Shown here one piece after another: positions 41,326 to 51,676 of a stretch of 64,000 nucleotides of DNA. The stretch is from Lachnospiraceae bacterium (GTDB taxonomy: Bacteria; Bacillota; Clostridia; Lachnospirales; Lachnospiraceae), in the NCBI GenBank assembly GCA_017619615.1, contig JAFZRY010000013.1, forward strand, positions 22,476-86,475, given 5' to 3'. Both the position numbers and the translations under genes were made by a program. Position 1 is the stretch's first letter. Every line of letters begins with the position of its first letter. The notes under the pieces were generated by a model that worked only from the letters and a program-made list of their open reading frames with translations, ran no database searches and was not told the DNA's origin.

Positions 41326-44300
41326 ATGAAACGATCCTTCAAGAAACTTCTTTCCCTTCTGCTGGCTGTCACTTTACTGATCAGCCTTCTGCCGGCCTCG
41401 GCTTTCGCTCATGACGCGGAACGGGAACCGGGCGCGGAAAATGAACGGCAGGTCATGCCGACCGGTTATATCCGCGGCGAGATCCACGGCGCCAGCGCCG
41501 TCTCCAACGCCTATAAGAACGGCGACATGGAGACGTATTACGAGCTGACCGGGCGGGTCGATACCCGCGATACGCTCCCGTCCAGGTATGACAGCCGCGA
41601 CTACAACCTGGTCACCTCCGTCAAAAACCAGAACCCTTACGGCTCCTGCTGGGCCCACGCGGCCGTGGCCAGCATCGAGAGCTACATGATCAAGTACGGG
41701 ATCCCGGTCGGGACCGGCGCCGCCGCGACGACGAGCCTGAACCTTTCCGAGACCCAGCACTGCTTCTTCAACTACACCTACGCGTATGATGCGGAAGGCA
41801 TGCTGACCGGCGACAAATCCAACGCGCTGCAGGATACCTGCCTGGACCAGGGCGGCAACGGCGAAATGTCCGCATATACCCTGATGCGCTGGACCGGCGC
41901 CGCGGATGAAACGGAGACGGCCCTGCAGTACAGCCGCGCCAGTTCGGTCGTGAGTTCCGGCCTGGACAGCAAGTATGCGTATCAGTACGACGTAAGCCAC
42001 GTACAGAATACGGTGTGGATCCCCGGCAGCAGCACGGACGACGTCAAGCGCGCCATCATGGAATACGGCGCCGGCAACATCAGCTATTATGAGACCGGCT
42101 ACGCTTATACCTACATCTGCAACACCAACTCGAACAACTACGCCAACCACGCCATCACCCTGATTGGCTGGGACGACAGCATCGTGGCTTCCAAGTTCAA
42201 ACCGGGCACGCCCAAGAATCCCGGCGCCTGGATCTGCAAGAACAGCTGGGGCACGAGCCAGTTCGAAAACGGCTACTGCTACATCTCTTATGAAGACGTC
42301 TCGGTGAACGACGGCTATATCTATTTCTACGACGCCGAGCCCATCGACAATTACGACCACAACTACCAGTACGACGGCTCCTGCAACGTCGTCTGCTACG
42401 GCAAGGGCTGGCCCAGCGGCCAGAGCTACTATGTGGGCTTTGCCAACAACACCAAGGTCGCCAACGTCTTCAACGCGACCGGGAACGAAATCCTGCGCGC
42501 CGTTGCGTACTGCAACTGGGACGAAGCCATGAAGTACAAAGTCGAGATCTACAAGAACCCTGCGAAGGGCGATCCGACTTCCGGTACGCTGATGAGCACA
42601 CAGAGCGGCAACTTCACCTTCGCCGGCTACTACACCATTCCGCTGGATACGCCGGTGCAGCTGGCGCCCGGGGACACATTCTCAGTCGTCATCAGCCAGA
42701 ACGTCGCGGTGGCCGATGACAACGGCATCTACGTCCATACGCCGTACGACGCCACCTTCAGCAACTCCAGCGTCGTCAGCTGGTCCTCTTGGGTCCATGC
42801 CAATCACGGCGACACTTCCTACTATCAGGAACCCGGCGGGGCCTGGACGGACTGCCCGGACAACGGCGACTACCGCATCAAGGCCTACACCGATGACGTG
42901 CTGTTCAACGTGACTGCCGTCTCCAACAACGAGGAGTGGGGCACCGTATCCGTGGACGGCAACATCATCACCGCTTCACCCGCCGAAGGGTATTACGTGG
43001 AAAGCTGCGACGTGCTGGAAGGCAATGCGACCTGCTCCATCTACATCAATACCATCACGGTCTCCGCCGGCGAAGACTGCACCATCCGCGTCAACTTTGC
43101 TCCGAAGCCCACCTACACGGTCAATTACATGGTCTGCGGCGAAGCCGCGGGCAGTGCGAGCGCGCCGGTCAATGATTTCATCACCCTGCCCTCCGATGTT
43201 GCCGATCCCGAAGGCTGGACCTTCATCGGCTGGACGGACACCGTGATCGCGGACGAGACGGAAGAGAAGCCGGCTTATTTCGAACCCGGCGCCCAGTACC
43301 TTGTCACCGGCGACGCCATACTGTACGCCCTCTTTGACCGCGTGGAGAGCACAGGGGAGATCATCTACGTGGCTGCTGACGGTCTGGAAAACAAGGGAAC
43401 GTATATCCTCGTAGCTGATAACGCCGTAAGCGGAAGCACCGGCTACGCAGTGGGCAACACGGCCATCACGAGCAACCATTACCTGAGCCCTGTTGCGGTG
43501 ACTATTAACGATAACACCTGCTCCGCCACGGCGGCAAACCTGCCCAAGGTGCTGTGGACGGCGGCCGGTTCGGACAGCAAGGGCTACACGTTATATAACG
43601 AAGCCGTAAGCAAATACATGGGCCTTGACTCCAGCGAGTATCTGGCACCCACGGCTTCCGGAACGACCTGGTACTACACGGCCGAAGGTTATCTGGACAA
43701 CCGGATCGACAGCGAGGGCTATTACTATCTGTCCTATTCCGACAGCGGAACGGTACGCTATACGACCGGTAAGAGCGGCACCTACATCAACCTTTACAAA
43801 GCCGTAGAGGACACGGATACTTTCTATACCACGAACCCCGAAGCGCATGAGCACGAACTGACCCATGTAGATGCTGTGCCGGCGACCTGCGAGAACCCCG
43901 GCAATATCGAGTACTGGTACTGCGCCGGCTGCGGCAAGTACTTCTCAGACGCTGAGGGCAATAACCAGATCGCCCAGGCGGACACCGTGATTCCGGCCAC
44001 CGGCCATGCCTGGTTCTTCGTTGAATTTTCCTGGACCGCGACCAATGACGGCTACAACGTCGTCGGCTGGTTCGAATGTGCCAACAACTCCGCCCACCAG
44101 ACCAGCCAGCCTGCCACGGTGAGCGCGGAAGTGACGCCCGCCACCTGTACGGAACCGGACAAGACGGTCTATACCGCCACTATCGCCGCAAACGTAAGCC
44201 TGGACGGCAAGCTTCATACCGAGTCTGTGACCGTGACCGGCTCGCCCCTTGGCCATGACTGGGCCGAACCGACCTGGAAATGGACGGAGACCGAAGATGG

Positions 44301-45540
44301 CTTCACTGCCGAAGCGACCTTTGTCTGTTCGCGGGATGCGTCGCATACCGCCACCCTGCCCGCGAACGTAACTTGCGAAGAAGACGCCAACGGCAACCTG
44401 GTCTACACGGCCGTCGTGACCGGCCCGGATGAGGAAACCTACCGCGACGTCAAGACCGTGGAACTCTACCTGGTCGAGTTCAAGAACGATGACGGCACCG
44501 TGCTGCAGAGCCGGAAATACAAACTCGGCGAACTTCCCGTTTACGAAGGCGAGACCCCTGTCAAAGAAGCGCCTTATCATCTGTATACCTTCACGGGCTG
44601 GGATCCGGAGATCACCGAGGTGACCGGTCCCGCGACCTACATTGCGCAGTATGACGACGTCGAATTCGCGCAGATCGTCGGCATGACGCTGGCACTGGAC
44701 GGCAAGATCGGCATCAACTTCTTCCTGAAGGCTCCGGAAAGCGCCGCCAAGGCCACACTGGTGTTCCACGGTCAGAAAGAAACGACCCTTGATTTCGAAC
44801 TGATCCGCGACAAGGATCACGGCTACACGGCAAGCTCCGAGACGTTCCGTCTGACTTACGGCAACATCGCCATGAAGGAGATGACCTGCCCGGTCACCCT
44901 GACTGTGTACGACGCGGAAGGCAAACAGATGAATCTGTACCGGAGCAGCGGCCCCGTGGATGGCAATGCCTTCGATTTCTGCGTGGCTGACTGGGCCAAC
45001 CTGATCATCGACACGAGCGACAGCCTGAACAGCATCGCCCTCGCCAAAGCGCTCCTGCACTTCGGCGGCGCGGCCCAGAACTACTTCGAGTTCAACCTGG
45101 ACAACTTCGCCAATCCGAACGGATATCTGAACGAAGAAGCTGCCCTGGTCGAAATGGATCCGGCGCTGACCCGCATCGTCCCGGACGGTGCTTCCGCTGC
45201 GGGCTACAAGGACTTTGCCCTAAATCTGGAAGGCGATACGGAGATCCGCATCAACTTCTCCAAGAAGGTCACCGCGACCGATGAAAAAGGCAACGCCTAC
45301 GACGTGATCAAGAGCGGCAAGAAATGGTATGTCAGCATCCCGAACATCGCGAGCGTGGATCTGGACAAGATGTTCACGGTCAACGTCCCCGCGGGCGGAC
45401 AGACCTATACGTTCCGCTTCTCCGCGCTGAGCTACGCCAATGCCACCTTCAACAGCAGCAAGGAATCGCTGGCTGCCCTGGCGCGCGCGCTGTACCTCTA
45501 CAATGAGGCGGCCGAGGTCTACTTCGACAAAATAGACTGA
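41326..45540 (+). CDS. secreted papain-like (C1A) cysteine protease with lectin-like and repeat domains, copy 1
   Basis: 1404 aa. The start is ATG 41326 behind GAGGAGAAC. A signal peptide spans residues 1-28 (ASAFA cleavage). The C1A domain has oxyanion Q102, nucleophile C108 (GSCWAHA), H275 (NHAITLIGWDD) and N306 (NSWGTSQ). A lectin-like beta domain (about 340-540, TIPLDTPVQLAPGDTFSVV) is followed by InlB-type beta repeats, a repeat of the ENPGNIEYWYCAGCGKYFS kind, and a C-terminal region without a sortase motif or membrane anchor. It probably digests host or dietary protein, or matures surface proteins. It is paralogous to the next gene. Confidence 0.9.
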   Translation: MKRSFKKLLSLLLAVTLLISLLPASAFAHDAEREPGAENERQVMPTGYIRGEIHGASAVSNAYKNGDMETYYELTGRVDTRDTLPSRYDSRDYNLVTSVKNQNPYGSCWAHAAVASIESYMIKYGIPVGTGAAATTSLNLSETQHCFFNYTYAYDAEGMLTGDKSNALQDTCLDQGGNGEMSAYTLMRWTGAADETETALQYSRASSVVSSGLDSKYAYQYDVSHVQNTVWIPGSSTDDVKRAIMEYGAGNISYYETGYAYTYICNTNSNNYANHAITLIGWDDSIVASKFKPGTPKNPGAWICKNSWGTSQFENGYCYISYEDVSVNDGYIYFYDAEPIDNYDHNYQYDGSCNVVCYGKGWPSGQSYYVGFANNTKVANVFNATGNEILRAVAYCNWDEAMKYKVEIYKNPAKGDPTSGTLMSTQSGNFTFAGYYTIPLDTPVQLAPGDTFSVVISQNVAVADDNGIYVHTPYDATFSNSSVVSWSSWVHANHGDTSYYQEPGGAWTDCPDNGDYRIKAYTDDVLFNVTAVSNNEEWGTVSVDGNIITASPAEGYYVESCDVLEGNATCSIYINTITVSAGEDCTIRVNFAPKPTYTVNYMVCGEAAGSASAPVNDFITLPSDVADPEGWTFIGWTDTVIADETEEKPAYFEPGAQYLVTGDAILYALFDRVESTGEIIYVAADGLENKGTYILVADNAVSGSTGYAVGNTAITSNHYLSPVAVTINDNTCSATAANLPKVLWTAAGSDSKGYTLYNEAVSKYMGLDSSEYLAPTASGTTWYYTAEGYLDNRIDSEGYYYLSYSDSGTVRYTTGKSGTYINLYKAVEDTDTFYTTNPEAHEHELTHVDAVPATCENPGNIEYWYCAGCGKYFSDAEGNNQIAQADTVIPATGHAWFFVEFSWTATNDGYNVVGWFECANNSAHQTSQPATVSAEVTPATCTEPDKTVYTATIAANVSLDGKLHTESVTVTGSPLGHDWAEPTWKWTETEDGFTAEATFVCSRDASHTATLPANVTCEEDANGNLVYTAVVTGPDEETYRDVKTVELYLVEFKNDDGTVLQSRKYKLGELPVYEGETPVKEAPYHLYTFTGWDPEITEVTGPATYIAQYDDVEFAQIVGMTLALDGKIGINFFLKAPESAAKATLVFHGQKETTLDFELIRDKDHGYTASSETFRLTYGNIAMKEMTCPVTLTVYDAEGKQMNLYRSSGPVDGNAFDFCVADWANLIIDTSDSLNSIALAKALLHFGGAAQNYFEFNLDNFANPNGYLNEEAALVEMDPALTRIVPDGASAAGYKDFALNLEGDTEIRINFSKKVTATDEKGNAYDVIKSGKKWYVSIPNIASVDLDKMFTVNVPAGGQTYTFRFSALSYANATFNSSKESLAALARALYLYNEAAEVYFDKID

Positions 45541-45563
45541 CGTGCCTCCGCTCCGATGAGCCG

Positions 45564-45597
45564 AAGGGCCGACCGGGAGACCGGCCGGCCCTTTTTG
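45564..45597 (+). terminator. terminator of protease 1
   Basis: AAGGGCCG and CGGCCCTT enclose a CCGG/CCGG inner stem with loop GAGA, followed by TTTTT. Confidence 0.85.
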
Positions 45598-45675
45598 CGT
45601 GAAAAGACAAGGAGATAAGCCGGCGATGCCGCGGGAGGGGAATAAAAAACAGATAGATTTTTCCTGAAAATATGC

Positions 45676-45699
45676 TATGATAAAGCGGATGTGCTGAAA
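45676..45699 (+). promoter_or_regulatory. promoter -10 and conserved start block of protease 2
   Basis: TATGATAAAGC followed by ATGTGCTGAA matches the block ahead of copy 1, so both genes likely share regulation. Confidence 0.45.
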
Positions 45700-45738
45700 A
45701 GTTCAGATCTATCATTTATATCCAAGGAGAGACAACTG

Positions 45739-48700
45739 ATGAAACAAAGCTTCAAAAAACTCCTGGCCCTCCTCCTGGCGGCCGTCATGATCATCGGCCT
45801 GCTGCCTGCTTCGGCGTTTGCGAAGGAGAAAGGCGAAGAGGAAAGCCGCGCAGTTGAGACGGAAAAGCCGGCCACCGGTTATATCCCCGGCGAGGTCCAT
45901 GGCGCGAGTGCCGTCTCCAACGCGTACAAAAACGGGGACATGGAGACGTATTACTGTCTGACCGGAACGGTCCCGATGCGCGACGAGCTGCCTGCCACGT
46001 ATGACAGCCGCAATTACGGCCTGGTCACATCTATGAAGGACCAGAACCCCTACGGTTCCTGCTGGGCGCATGCCGCGATGGCCAGCATCGAGAGCTACAT
46101 GATCAAGTACGGGATCCCGGTCGGGACCGGCGCCGCCGCCACGACGGACCTGAACCTGTCCGAGACCCAGCACTGCTTCTTCCATTACACCTATGCTTAT
46201 GACGCGGAAGGGATGCTTACGGGAGATAAATCCACGCCGGACGATACCTGCATGGACCAGGGCGGCAACGGGGAGATGTCCGCCTATACCCTGATGCGCT
46301 GGACCGGCGCGGCTGACGAATCCTCCGCGGCCCTGCAATACAGCAGAGCGGGAGCTGTGAACAATTCCGGCCTGGACAGCGAATATGCCTACGAATATAA
46401 CGTCACCCACGTCCAGAATTCCGTCTGGATCCCCGGCACGAGCGTAGACGCCGTCAAGCGCGCCATCATGGAATACGGCGCGGGCAATATCAGCTATTAC
46501 GAGGACTACGATTACAACAGCTACATCTGCACGATCGATACGTCCAGCCAGAGCAGCTACAACCACAAATGGGCCAACCACGCCATCACCGTCGTGGGCT
46601 GGGATGATACCATTGCGACCAATAAATTCTCCCCCAACCGGCCTTCGTCGCCCGGCGCCTGGATCTGCAAGAACAGCTGGGGCACCGGTTATTTCGACAG
46701 CGGCTACTGCTACATTTCCTATGAAGACACCACGATGAACGAGGGCTACATTTATTTCTATGACGCCGCGCCCATCGATAATTATGACCACAACTACCAG
46801 TATGACGGCACCTGCAACGCCGTCTGCTACGGCAAGGGCTGGTCGAACAGCACCGGCTACTATCTCGGCTTTGCCAACAACACCAAGGTCGCCAATATCT
46901 TCACGGCGAACGGCTGCGAGACGCTGGAAGCGGTCGCGTACTGCAACTGGGACGAAGCCAACACCTGCACGGTCGAGATCTATAAGAATCCGGACGACAG
47001 GAATCCCGAATCCGGCGAGCTGGTGTCCACCGCGTCCGCCTCGCTTACTTTTGCCGGTTACTACACGATCCCGCTGGATACGCCGGTCGTGCTGGCTCCC
47101 GGCGACACTTTCTCGGTCGTGATCAACCAGGACGTTGCCGTGGCTGACGAAAGCGGCATCTACGTCCACACGCCCTATGACGCCTCCTTCAGCAACAGCA
47201 GCATAGTCGACTGGTGCACGTGGACGCACGCCGATCACGGCGACACCTCTTTCTACAAAGAGCCGGGCGGCGCCTGGACGGACTGCGCGGACCGCGGCGA
47301 TTTCCGCATCAAGGCGTATACGAACGACGTGCAGTTCAGCGTGACCGCCGTATCCAGCAACGAAGCCTGGGGCACTGTGTCCGTGAACGGCTCCGTGATC
47401 ACGGCATCTCCGGCGGAAGGCTATTATGTCTCCGGTTACGAAGTGCTCGAAGGCGAAGCCACCGCCACGATTGATCAGAATATCATCCGCGTGGCGCCTT
47501 TGAGCGACTGCACCATCCTCATCATCTTTGCGCCGAAGCCCACTTATACGGTGAACTTTGTGGCCATGGGCCAGGCGGCGGGTTCGCAGACCGCGCAGAT
47601 CTATGACGTCATCACGCTTCCTTCCGGCCTGACCGCTCCGGAGGGATGGATCTTCGTCGGCTGGACCTCTGCCGAACTCCCGGAAGAGACCGCCGAAAAG
47701 CCGGCATTCTACGAATCCGGTGCCGCGTACACCGTGACCGGCAATGCCACGCTGTACGCCCTGTACACGCGTCAGGAAGGCAGCGGCGCGGTGTCCTACC
47801 GTCTGGTCGAGTCCGAACTGGCAGACTGGACCGGCAGCTATGTCATCACCTACGGCAAGGACAGCAGCCTGTACATGATGAAAGGTGTTTCGGTCAACTC
47901 CAACGGCGTGGACATTGAGAACTCCAACAATGCCGTTTCTCTTGCCTCTTCCGGTGCGTCGCTGACGGATAAGCTGCTGTCCGGCGTTGCGGATAATTAT
48001 GTATTCGCCATGGAGTCCCGGTACGGGTATTATTCCATGCAGAATGCTGCCACCGGGACTTATCTCGGCGTGACTTCGAATTCTTATCTGGGCGGTTATC
48101 AGTCTTACGTCTCCGGATCCTGCGACTGGACTCCCGGCCTCGGCGATTATGTGACCAGCATGCAAAGCGCCGTGGGCGGTAATTATCCTTATGTGGGGTT
48201 CACCTCCTCGGGCCATTATTTCTGGACCACGAGATACCTGATGTATTCGCTGACCCCGATCCATTTCTGGAAAGAGGAAACCGACGTTACGACGTATTAT
48301 CACACCAATCCGGCCGGAGAGGTCCACACTCATACGATGGAACACGTGGATCCCGTGGACGCTTCCTGCGAAGTTGACGGCAACATCGAATACTGGCATT
48401 GCACCGGCTGCGGCAAGTATTTCTCCGACGCCGCTGGACAGAACGAGATCGCCCTGGAAGACACTGTGATTCCGGCTACCGGCCACGCCTGGGGCGCGCC
48501 TGCCTGGACCTGGACGGAGACCGCAGACGGCTTCGCCGCCGAAGCGAGCTTTGTCTGCGCCAATGATGCTTCCCATACCGTGACCCTGCCCGCCGATGTC
48601 GCCTGTACCGAAGACGCCGACGGCAACCTGGTCTACACCGCCGTCGTGACCGGTCCGGACGGGGAAACCTACCGTGACGTCAAGACCGTGGAACTTTACC

Positions 48701-49764
48701 TGGTCGAGTTCGTGAACGACGACGGCATCGTGCTGCAGAGCCGCAAATACAGACTCGGCGAGCTGCCCGTTTATGAAGGCGAGACTCCCGTCAAAGAAGC
48801 GCCGTACCATCAGTACACCTTCACGGGCTGGGATCCGGAGATCACGGAAGTCACCGGTCCCGCGACCTATACCGCGCAGTATGACGATCTGCTGTTCGTG
48901 CAGATCAGCGGCATGACGCTGTCTCTGGAAGGCAAGATCGGCATCAACTTCTTCTTCAAGGCGCCGGAAAACGCTGCCTCAGCCAGACTGATCTTCCACG
49001 GCGAAACGGAAACGGCCCTTGACTTTGACCTGATCCGCGACAAAGAGCACGGCTATACGGCCAGTTCCGAGACGTTCCGCCTGTCCTACAGCAACATCGC
49101 CATGAAGGAAATGACCTGCCCGGTCACCCTGACCGTGTACGACGAGGCAGGCGAACAGATGAACCTGATGCGCAGCAGCGGCCCCGTGGAAGGGAACGCG
49201 CTTGATTTCTGCGTGGCCGACTGGGCCAATCTGATCATTGCGCAGAACAGCAGTGACAAGAGCGTCGGCCTGGCCAAAGCGCTCCTGCACTTCGGCGGCA
49301 CCGCCCAGAACTACTTCGCTTTCAATCTGGAGAACTTCGCCAACCCGGACGGCTACCTGAACGGGGAAGCGGCCGCGGTCGAGATGGATCCGGCGCTGAC
49401 CCGCATCGTCCCGGAAGACGCGAAGAAGACAGTCGGCTACGACAGCTTCTCCCTGAATCTGGAAGGCGACACGGAGATCCGCATCTACTTCACCAAGCAG
49501 GTCACGGCGAAGGATGAAAAAGGCAACGCCTACCAGGTGATCAAGAGCGGCAGAAAGTGGTACGTGAGCATCCCCGGCATCGCGAGCGTGGACCTGGACA
49601 AGATGTTCACCGTCAAAGCCGCGTACGGCGGCAATACCCGCACCCTGCAGTTCTCTGCCCTGAGCTACGCAAACGCGGTGTTCGGCAGCAGCGATGAGAA
49701 CAAGGCGGCGCTGGCCCGCGCACTGTACCTGTACAATGAAGCGGCCGAGATCTACTTCAAATAA
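45739..49764 (+). CDS. secreted papain-like (C1A) cysteine protease with lectin-like and repeat domains, copy 2
   Basis: 1341 aa. The start is ATG 45739 behind AAGGAGAG. The layout matches copy 1: signal peptide 1-28, Q102, C108 (GSCWAHA), H281 (NHAITVVGWDD), N312 (NSWGTGY), lectin-like domain, InlB-type repeats and a CTGCGKYFSDA repeat. The protease domain and C-terminal third are closely similar to copy 1. The central segment (about residues 690-860) differs, with a YRLVESELADWTGSYVITYG start, and the second CxxC-poor repeat of copy 1 is lost. Own terminator at 49796. Confidence 0.9.
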   Translation: MKQSFKKLLALLLAAVMIIGLLPASAFAKEKGEEESRAVETEKPATGYIPGEVHGASAVSNAYKNGDMETYYCLTGTVPMRDELPATYDSRNYGLVTSMKDQNPYGSCWAHAAMASIESYMIKYGIPVGTGAAATTDLNLSETQHCFFHYTYAYDAEGMLTGDKSTPDDTCMDQGGNGEMSAYTLMRWTGAADESSAALQYSRAGAVNNSGLDSEYAYEYNVTHVQNSVWIPGTSVDAVKRAIMEYGAGNISYYEDYDYNSYICTIDTSSQSSYNHKWANHAITVVGWDDTIATNKFSPNRPSSPGAWICKNSWGTGYFDSGYCYISYEDTTMNEGYIYFYDAAPIDNYDHNYQYDGTCNAVCYGKGWSNSTGYYLGFANNTKVANIFTANGCETLEAVAYCNWDEANTCTVEIYKNPDDRNPESGELVSTASASLTFAGYYTIPLDTPVVLAPGDTFSVVINQDVAVADESGIYVHTPYDASFSNSSIVDWCTWTHADHGDTSFYKEPGGAWTDCADRGDFRIKAYTNDVQFSVTAVSSNEAWGTVSVNGSVITASPAEGYYVSGYEVLEGEATATIDQNIIRVAPLSDCTILIIFAPKPTYTVNFVAMGQAAGSQTAQIYDVITLPSGLTAPEGWIFVGWTSAELPEETAEKPAFYESGAAYTVTGNATLYALYTRQEGSGAVSYRLVESELADWTGSYVITYGKDSSLYMMKGVSVNSNGVDIENSNNAVSLASSGASLTDKLLSGVADNYVFAMESRYGYYSMQNAATGTYLGVTSNSYLGGYQSYVSGSCDWTPGLGDYVTSMQSAVGGNYPYVGFTSSGHYFWTTRYLMYSLTPIHFWKEETDVTTYYHTNPAGEVHTHTMEHVDPVDASCEVDGNIEYWHCTGCGKYFSDAAGQNEIALEDTVIPATGHAWGAPAWTWTETADGFAAEASFVCANDASHTVTLPADVACTEDADGNLVYTAVVTGPDGETYRDVKTVELYLVEFVNDDGIVLQSRKYRLGELPVYEGETPVKEAPYHQYTFTGWDPEITEVTGPATYTAQYDDLLFVQISGMTLSLEGKIGINFFFKAPENAASARLIFHGETETALDFDLIRDKEHGYTASSETFRLSYSNIAMKEMTCPVTLTVYDEAGEQMNLMRSSGPVEGNALDFCVADWANLIIAQNSSDKSVGLAKALLHFGGTAQNYFAFNLENFANPDGYLNGEAAAVEMDPALTRIVPEDAKKTVGYDSFSLNLEGDTEIRIYFTKQVTAKDEKGNAYQVIKSGRKWYVSIPGIASVDLDKMFTVKAAYGGNTRTLQFSALSYANAVFGSSDENKAALARALYLYNEAAEIYFK

Positions 49765-49795
49765 GCGGAATAGTTTTCATCCGCCTTTATGAGCC

Positions 49796-49829
49796 AAAAG
49801 GCCGGACGGGAGACCGCCCGGCCTTTTTT
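49796..49829 (+). terminator. terminator of protease 2
   Basis: AAAAGGCCGG and CCGGCCTTTT with an inner CGG-gaga-CCG stem, followed by a T-run. It closely resembles the copy 1 terminator, so the duplication included it. Confidence 0.85.
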
Positions 49830-49946
49830 CTGTGCCTGAAAAGAAAAGGTGCAATTGCTGAAAAGATGTGCTACAATACAATTAAATCCAGGCAGCCCTC
49901 CCGCTGGCTTTGATCGGAATGCATTATGTTTCGGGGAGAGTTTTTC

Positions 49947-51638
49947 GTGAAAGGTTCTGATACATCCTTTCTGGAAGGGATCGATAAGGAGATCCGGGAT
50001 ATCCTGGCAGGATATGTAAAAGCCGAAAGCATCACCTGCACGCACGGGGAAAAAGATGCGGAGGCCTATTTCCTGTCCTGTTTTCAAGCGCAGCCTTACT
50101 GGCAGGAACATCCGGAACTGCTCGGTTCTTATGCCGTCAAAGATGATCTGTTCGAACGGGCAGTTGGCTATGCGATGGTATGCGGGACCGGTCCGGATAC
50201 CGTCGTGATGATACATCACTATGACGTGGTGACGACGGAAGATTACAAACGTTTCGCGCCGCTGGCTTTTTCTCCCGCGGAACTGGAAGCGGAACTGATG
50301 AAGATCAGGTCCGGATTCCCCGGGGAGATCCGGGAAGACCTGGAATCCGGAGAATGGCTGTTCGGCCACGGCGTTTGCGACATGAAAGGCGGCGGCGCTG
50401 TCCAGATGGCGCTCCTGTCCCGATACGGCGAATCGGTGCGGAAGGATCCTGCGTCACTGCCGGGAAATCTGATCGTACTGGCAGTCCCGGACGAAGAGAA
50501 CCTGTCCGCAGGCATGCGCGCCGCGGTCCTGCTGCTGGAGGAACTCCGGGAAAAACTGGGCCTCCGGTACCGGATGATGATCAATTCAGAGCCGCACCAG
50601 CGCAGGGATCCCCGGATCGGCGTGTTTTCAGCCGGCTCCGTCGGTAAAATGCTTCCGTTTTTCTATGTGCGGGGCTTTCTTGCGCATGTGGGAAAAATGT
50701 TTGAAGGACTCAACCCGCTTGGTCTGCTCGGCGCGATCATAAGAAAGACGGAAGGAAATACGGATCTTTGCGACATCGTCGGCACGGAAGCATCCCCGCC
50801 GCCCACCTGGTTGTACAGCCGCGACAGGAAGATTCGTTATGACGTATCCATGCCGCTTTCCGCGGCAGGATGTCTGAGTGTCCTGAGTCTGAATAAAACG
50901 CCGGCGGAACTGATGGAAATGCTGGGCTCCCTGTGCCGGGAGGCGTTTGACGAGGTCCTGGATGATCTGGGACGTCAGTACGCGTCATACCGGAAGGCGA
51001 CAGGACGGCCCGCGTGTTCCCTTCCCTGGCGCACCCGTGCGGATGATTTCTCGCAGCTTTACCGGGAAGCGGAAGAGGGATACGGAGAAGAATTCCGCAG
51101 ATCATTCCGGCAGGAACTGCAACGTCTGAAGCAGGAATATGAGAATGGCGTCATGGATCTGACCGAATGCAATTTTGCTTTAGTGGAACATGTTTTCAAT
51201 TATATTGACGATCTTTCGCCCCGCGTGATCTACGGTCTGATCCCGCCTTATTATCCGAACGTTTCAAACCGTTACCGTACCGGTTCACCGGAAAAGATCC
51301 TGGAGATCGGGAGCGCACTCGAAGAATATGCCCGGAGCGCTTTCGGACAGGCTTACGTCACGGAAGAATTCTACACCGGCATCTCCGATCTGAGCTACAG
51401 CGCCGTCCCGGACAGCGAAGAAATCGAAAGAACACTGAAAGACACGATGCCTCTCTATGGAAGCCTGTATGCCCTGCCCCTGAAGATCGTTGAAAAAATC
51501 TCCATGCCGTGTCTCAACATAGGACCGTGGGGAAAGGATTTCCATAAACTGACGGAACGCGTTCTGAAGCAGGACCTGCTGGAACGTACGCCGCGAATCC
51601 TGCATTTTGCCGTCGAATACATACTCGGCGTCCGATAG
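49947..51638 (+). CDS. M20 family metallopeptidase, RocB-like
   Basis: 563 aa from GTG 49947, chosen because GGGGAGAG (49933-49940) lies 6 nt upstream; ATG 49926 would add 7 residues but has no clear ribosome site. M20 zinc motifs are visible: MIHHYDVV, FGHGVCDMKGGGA, the catalytic PDEENLSAGM, and a histidine in HVGKMFEG. The long form resembles RocB, linked to arginine utilisation, whose activity is unproven. There is no signal peptide, so it is cytoplasmic. It could process peptides released by the proteases upstream. Confidence 0.85.
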   Translation: MKGSDTSFLEGIDKEIRDILAGYVKAESITCTHGEKDAEAYFLSCFQAQPYWQEHPELLGSYAVKDDLFERAVGYAMVCGTGPDTVVMIHHYDVVTTEDYKRFAPLAFSPAELEAELMKIRSGFPGEIREDLESGEWLFGHGVCDMKGGGAVQMALLSRYGESVRKDPASLPGNLIVLAVPDEENLSAGMRAAVLLLEELREKLGLRYRMMINSEPHQRRDPRIGVFSAGSVGKMLPFFYVRGFLAHVGKMFEGLNPLGLLGAIIRKTEGNTDLCDIVGTEASPPPTWLYSRDRKIRYDVSMPLSAAGCLSVLSLNKTPAELMEMLGSLCREAFDEVLDDLGRQYASYRKATGRPACSLPWRTRADDFSQLYREAEEGYGEEFRRSFRQELQRLKQEYENGVMDLTECNFALVEHVFNYIDDLSPRVIYGLIPPYYPNVSNRYRTGSPEKILEIGSALEEYARSAFGQAYVTEEFYTGISDLSYSAVPDSEEIERTLKDTMPLYGSLYALPLKIVEKISMPCLNIGPWGKDFHKLTERVLKQDLLERTPRILHFAVEYILGVR

Positions 51639-51676
51639 ATATCAAACAATGTCCCTCCCGGGGAAAAGGAGTCGTT

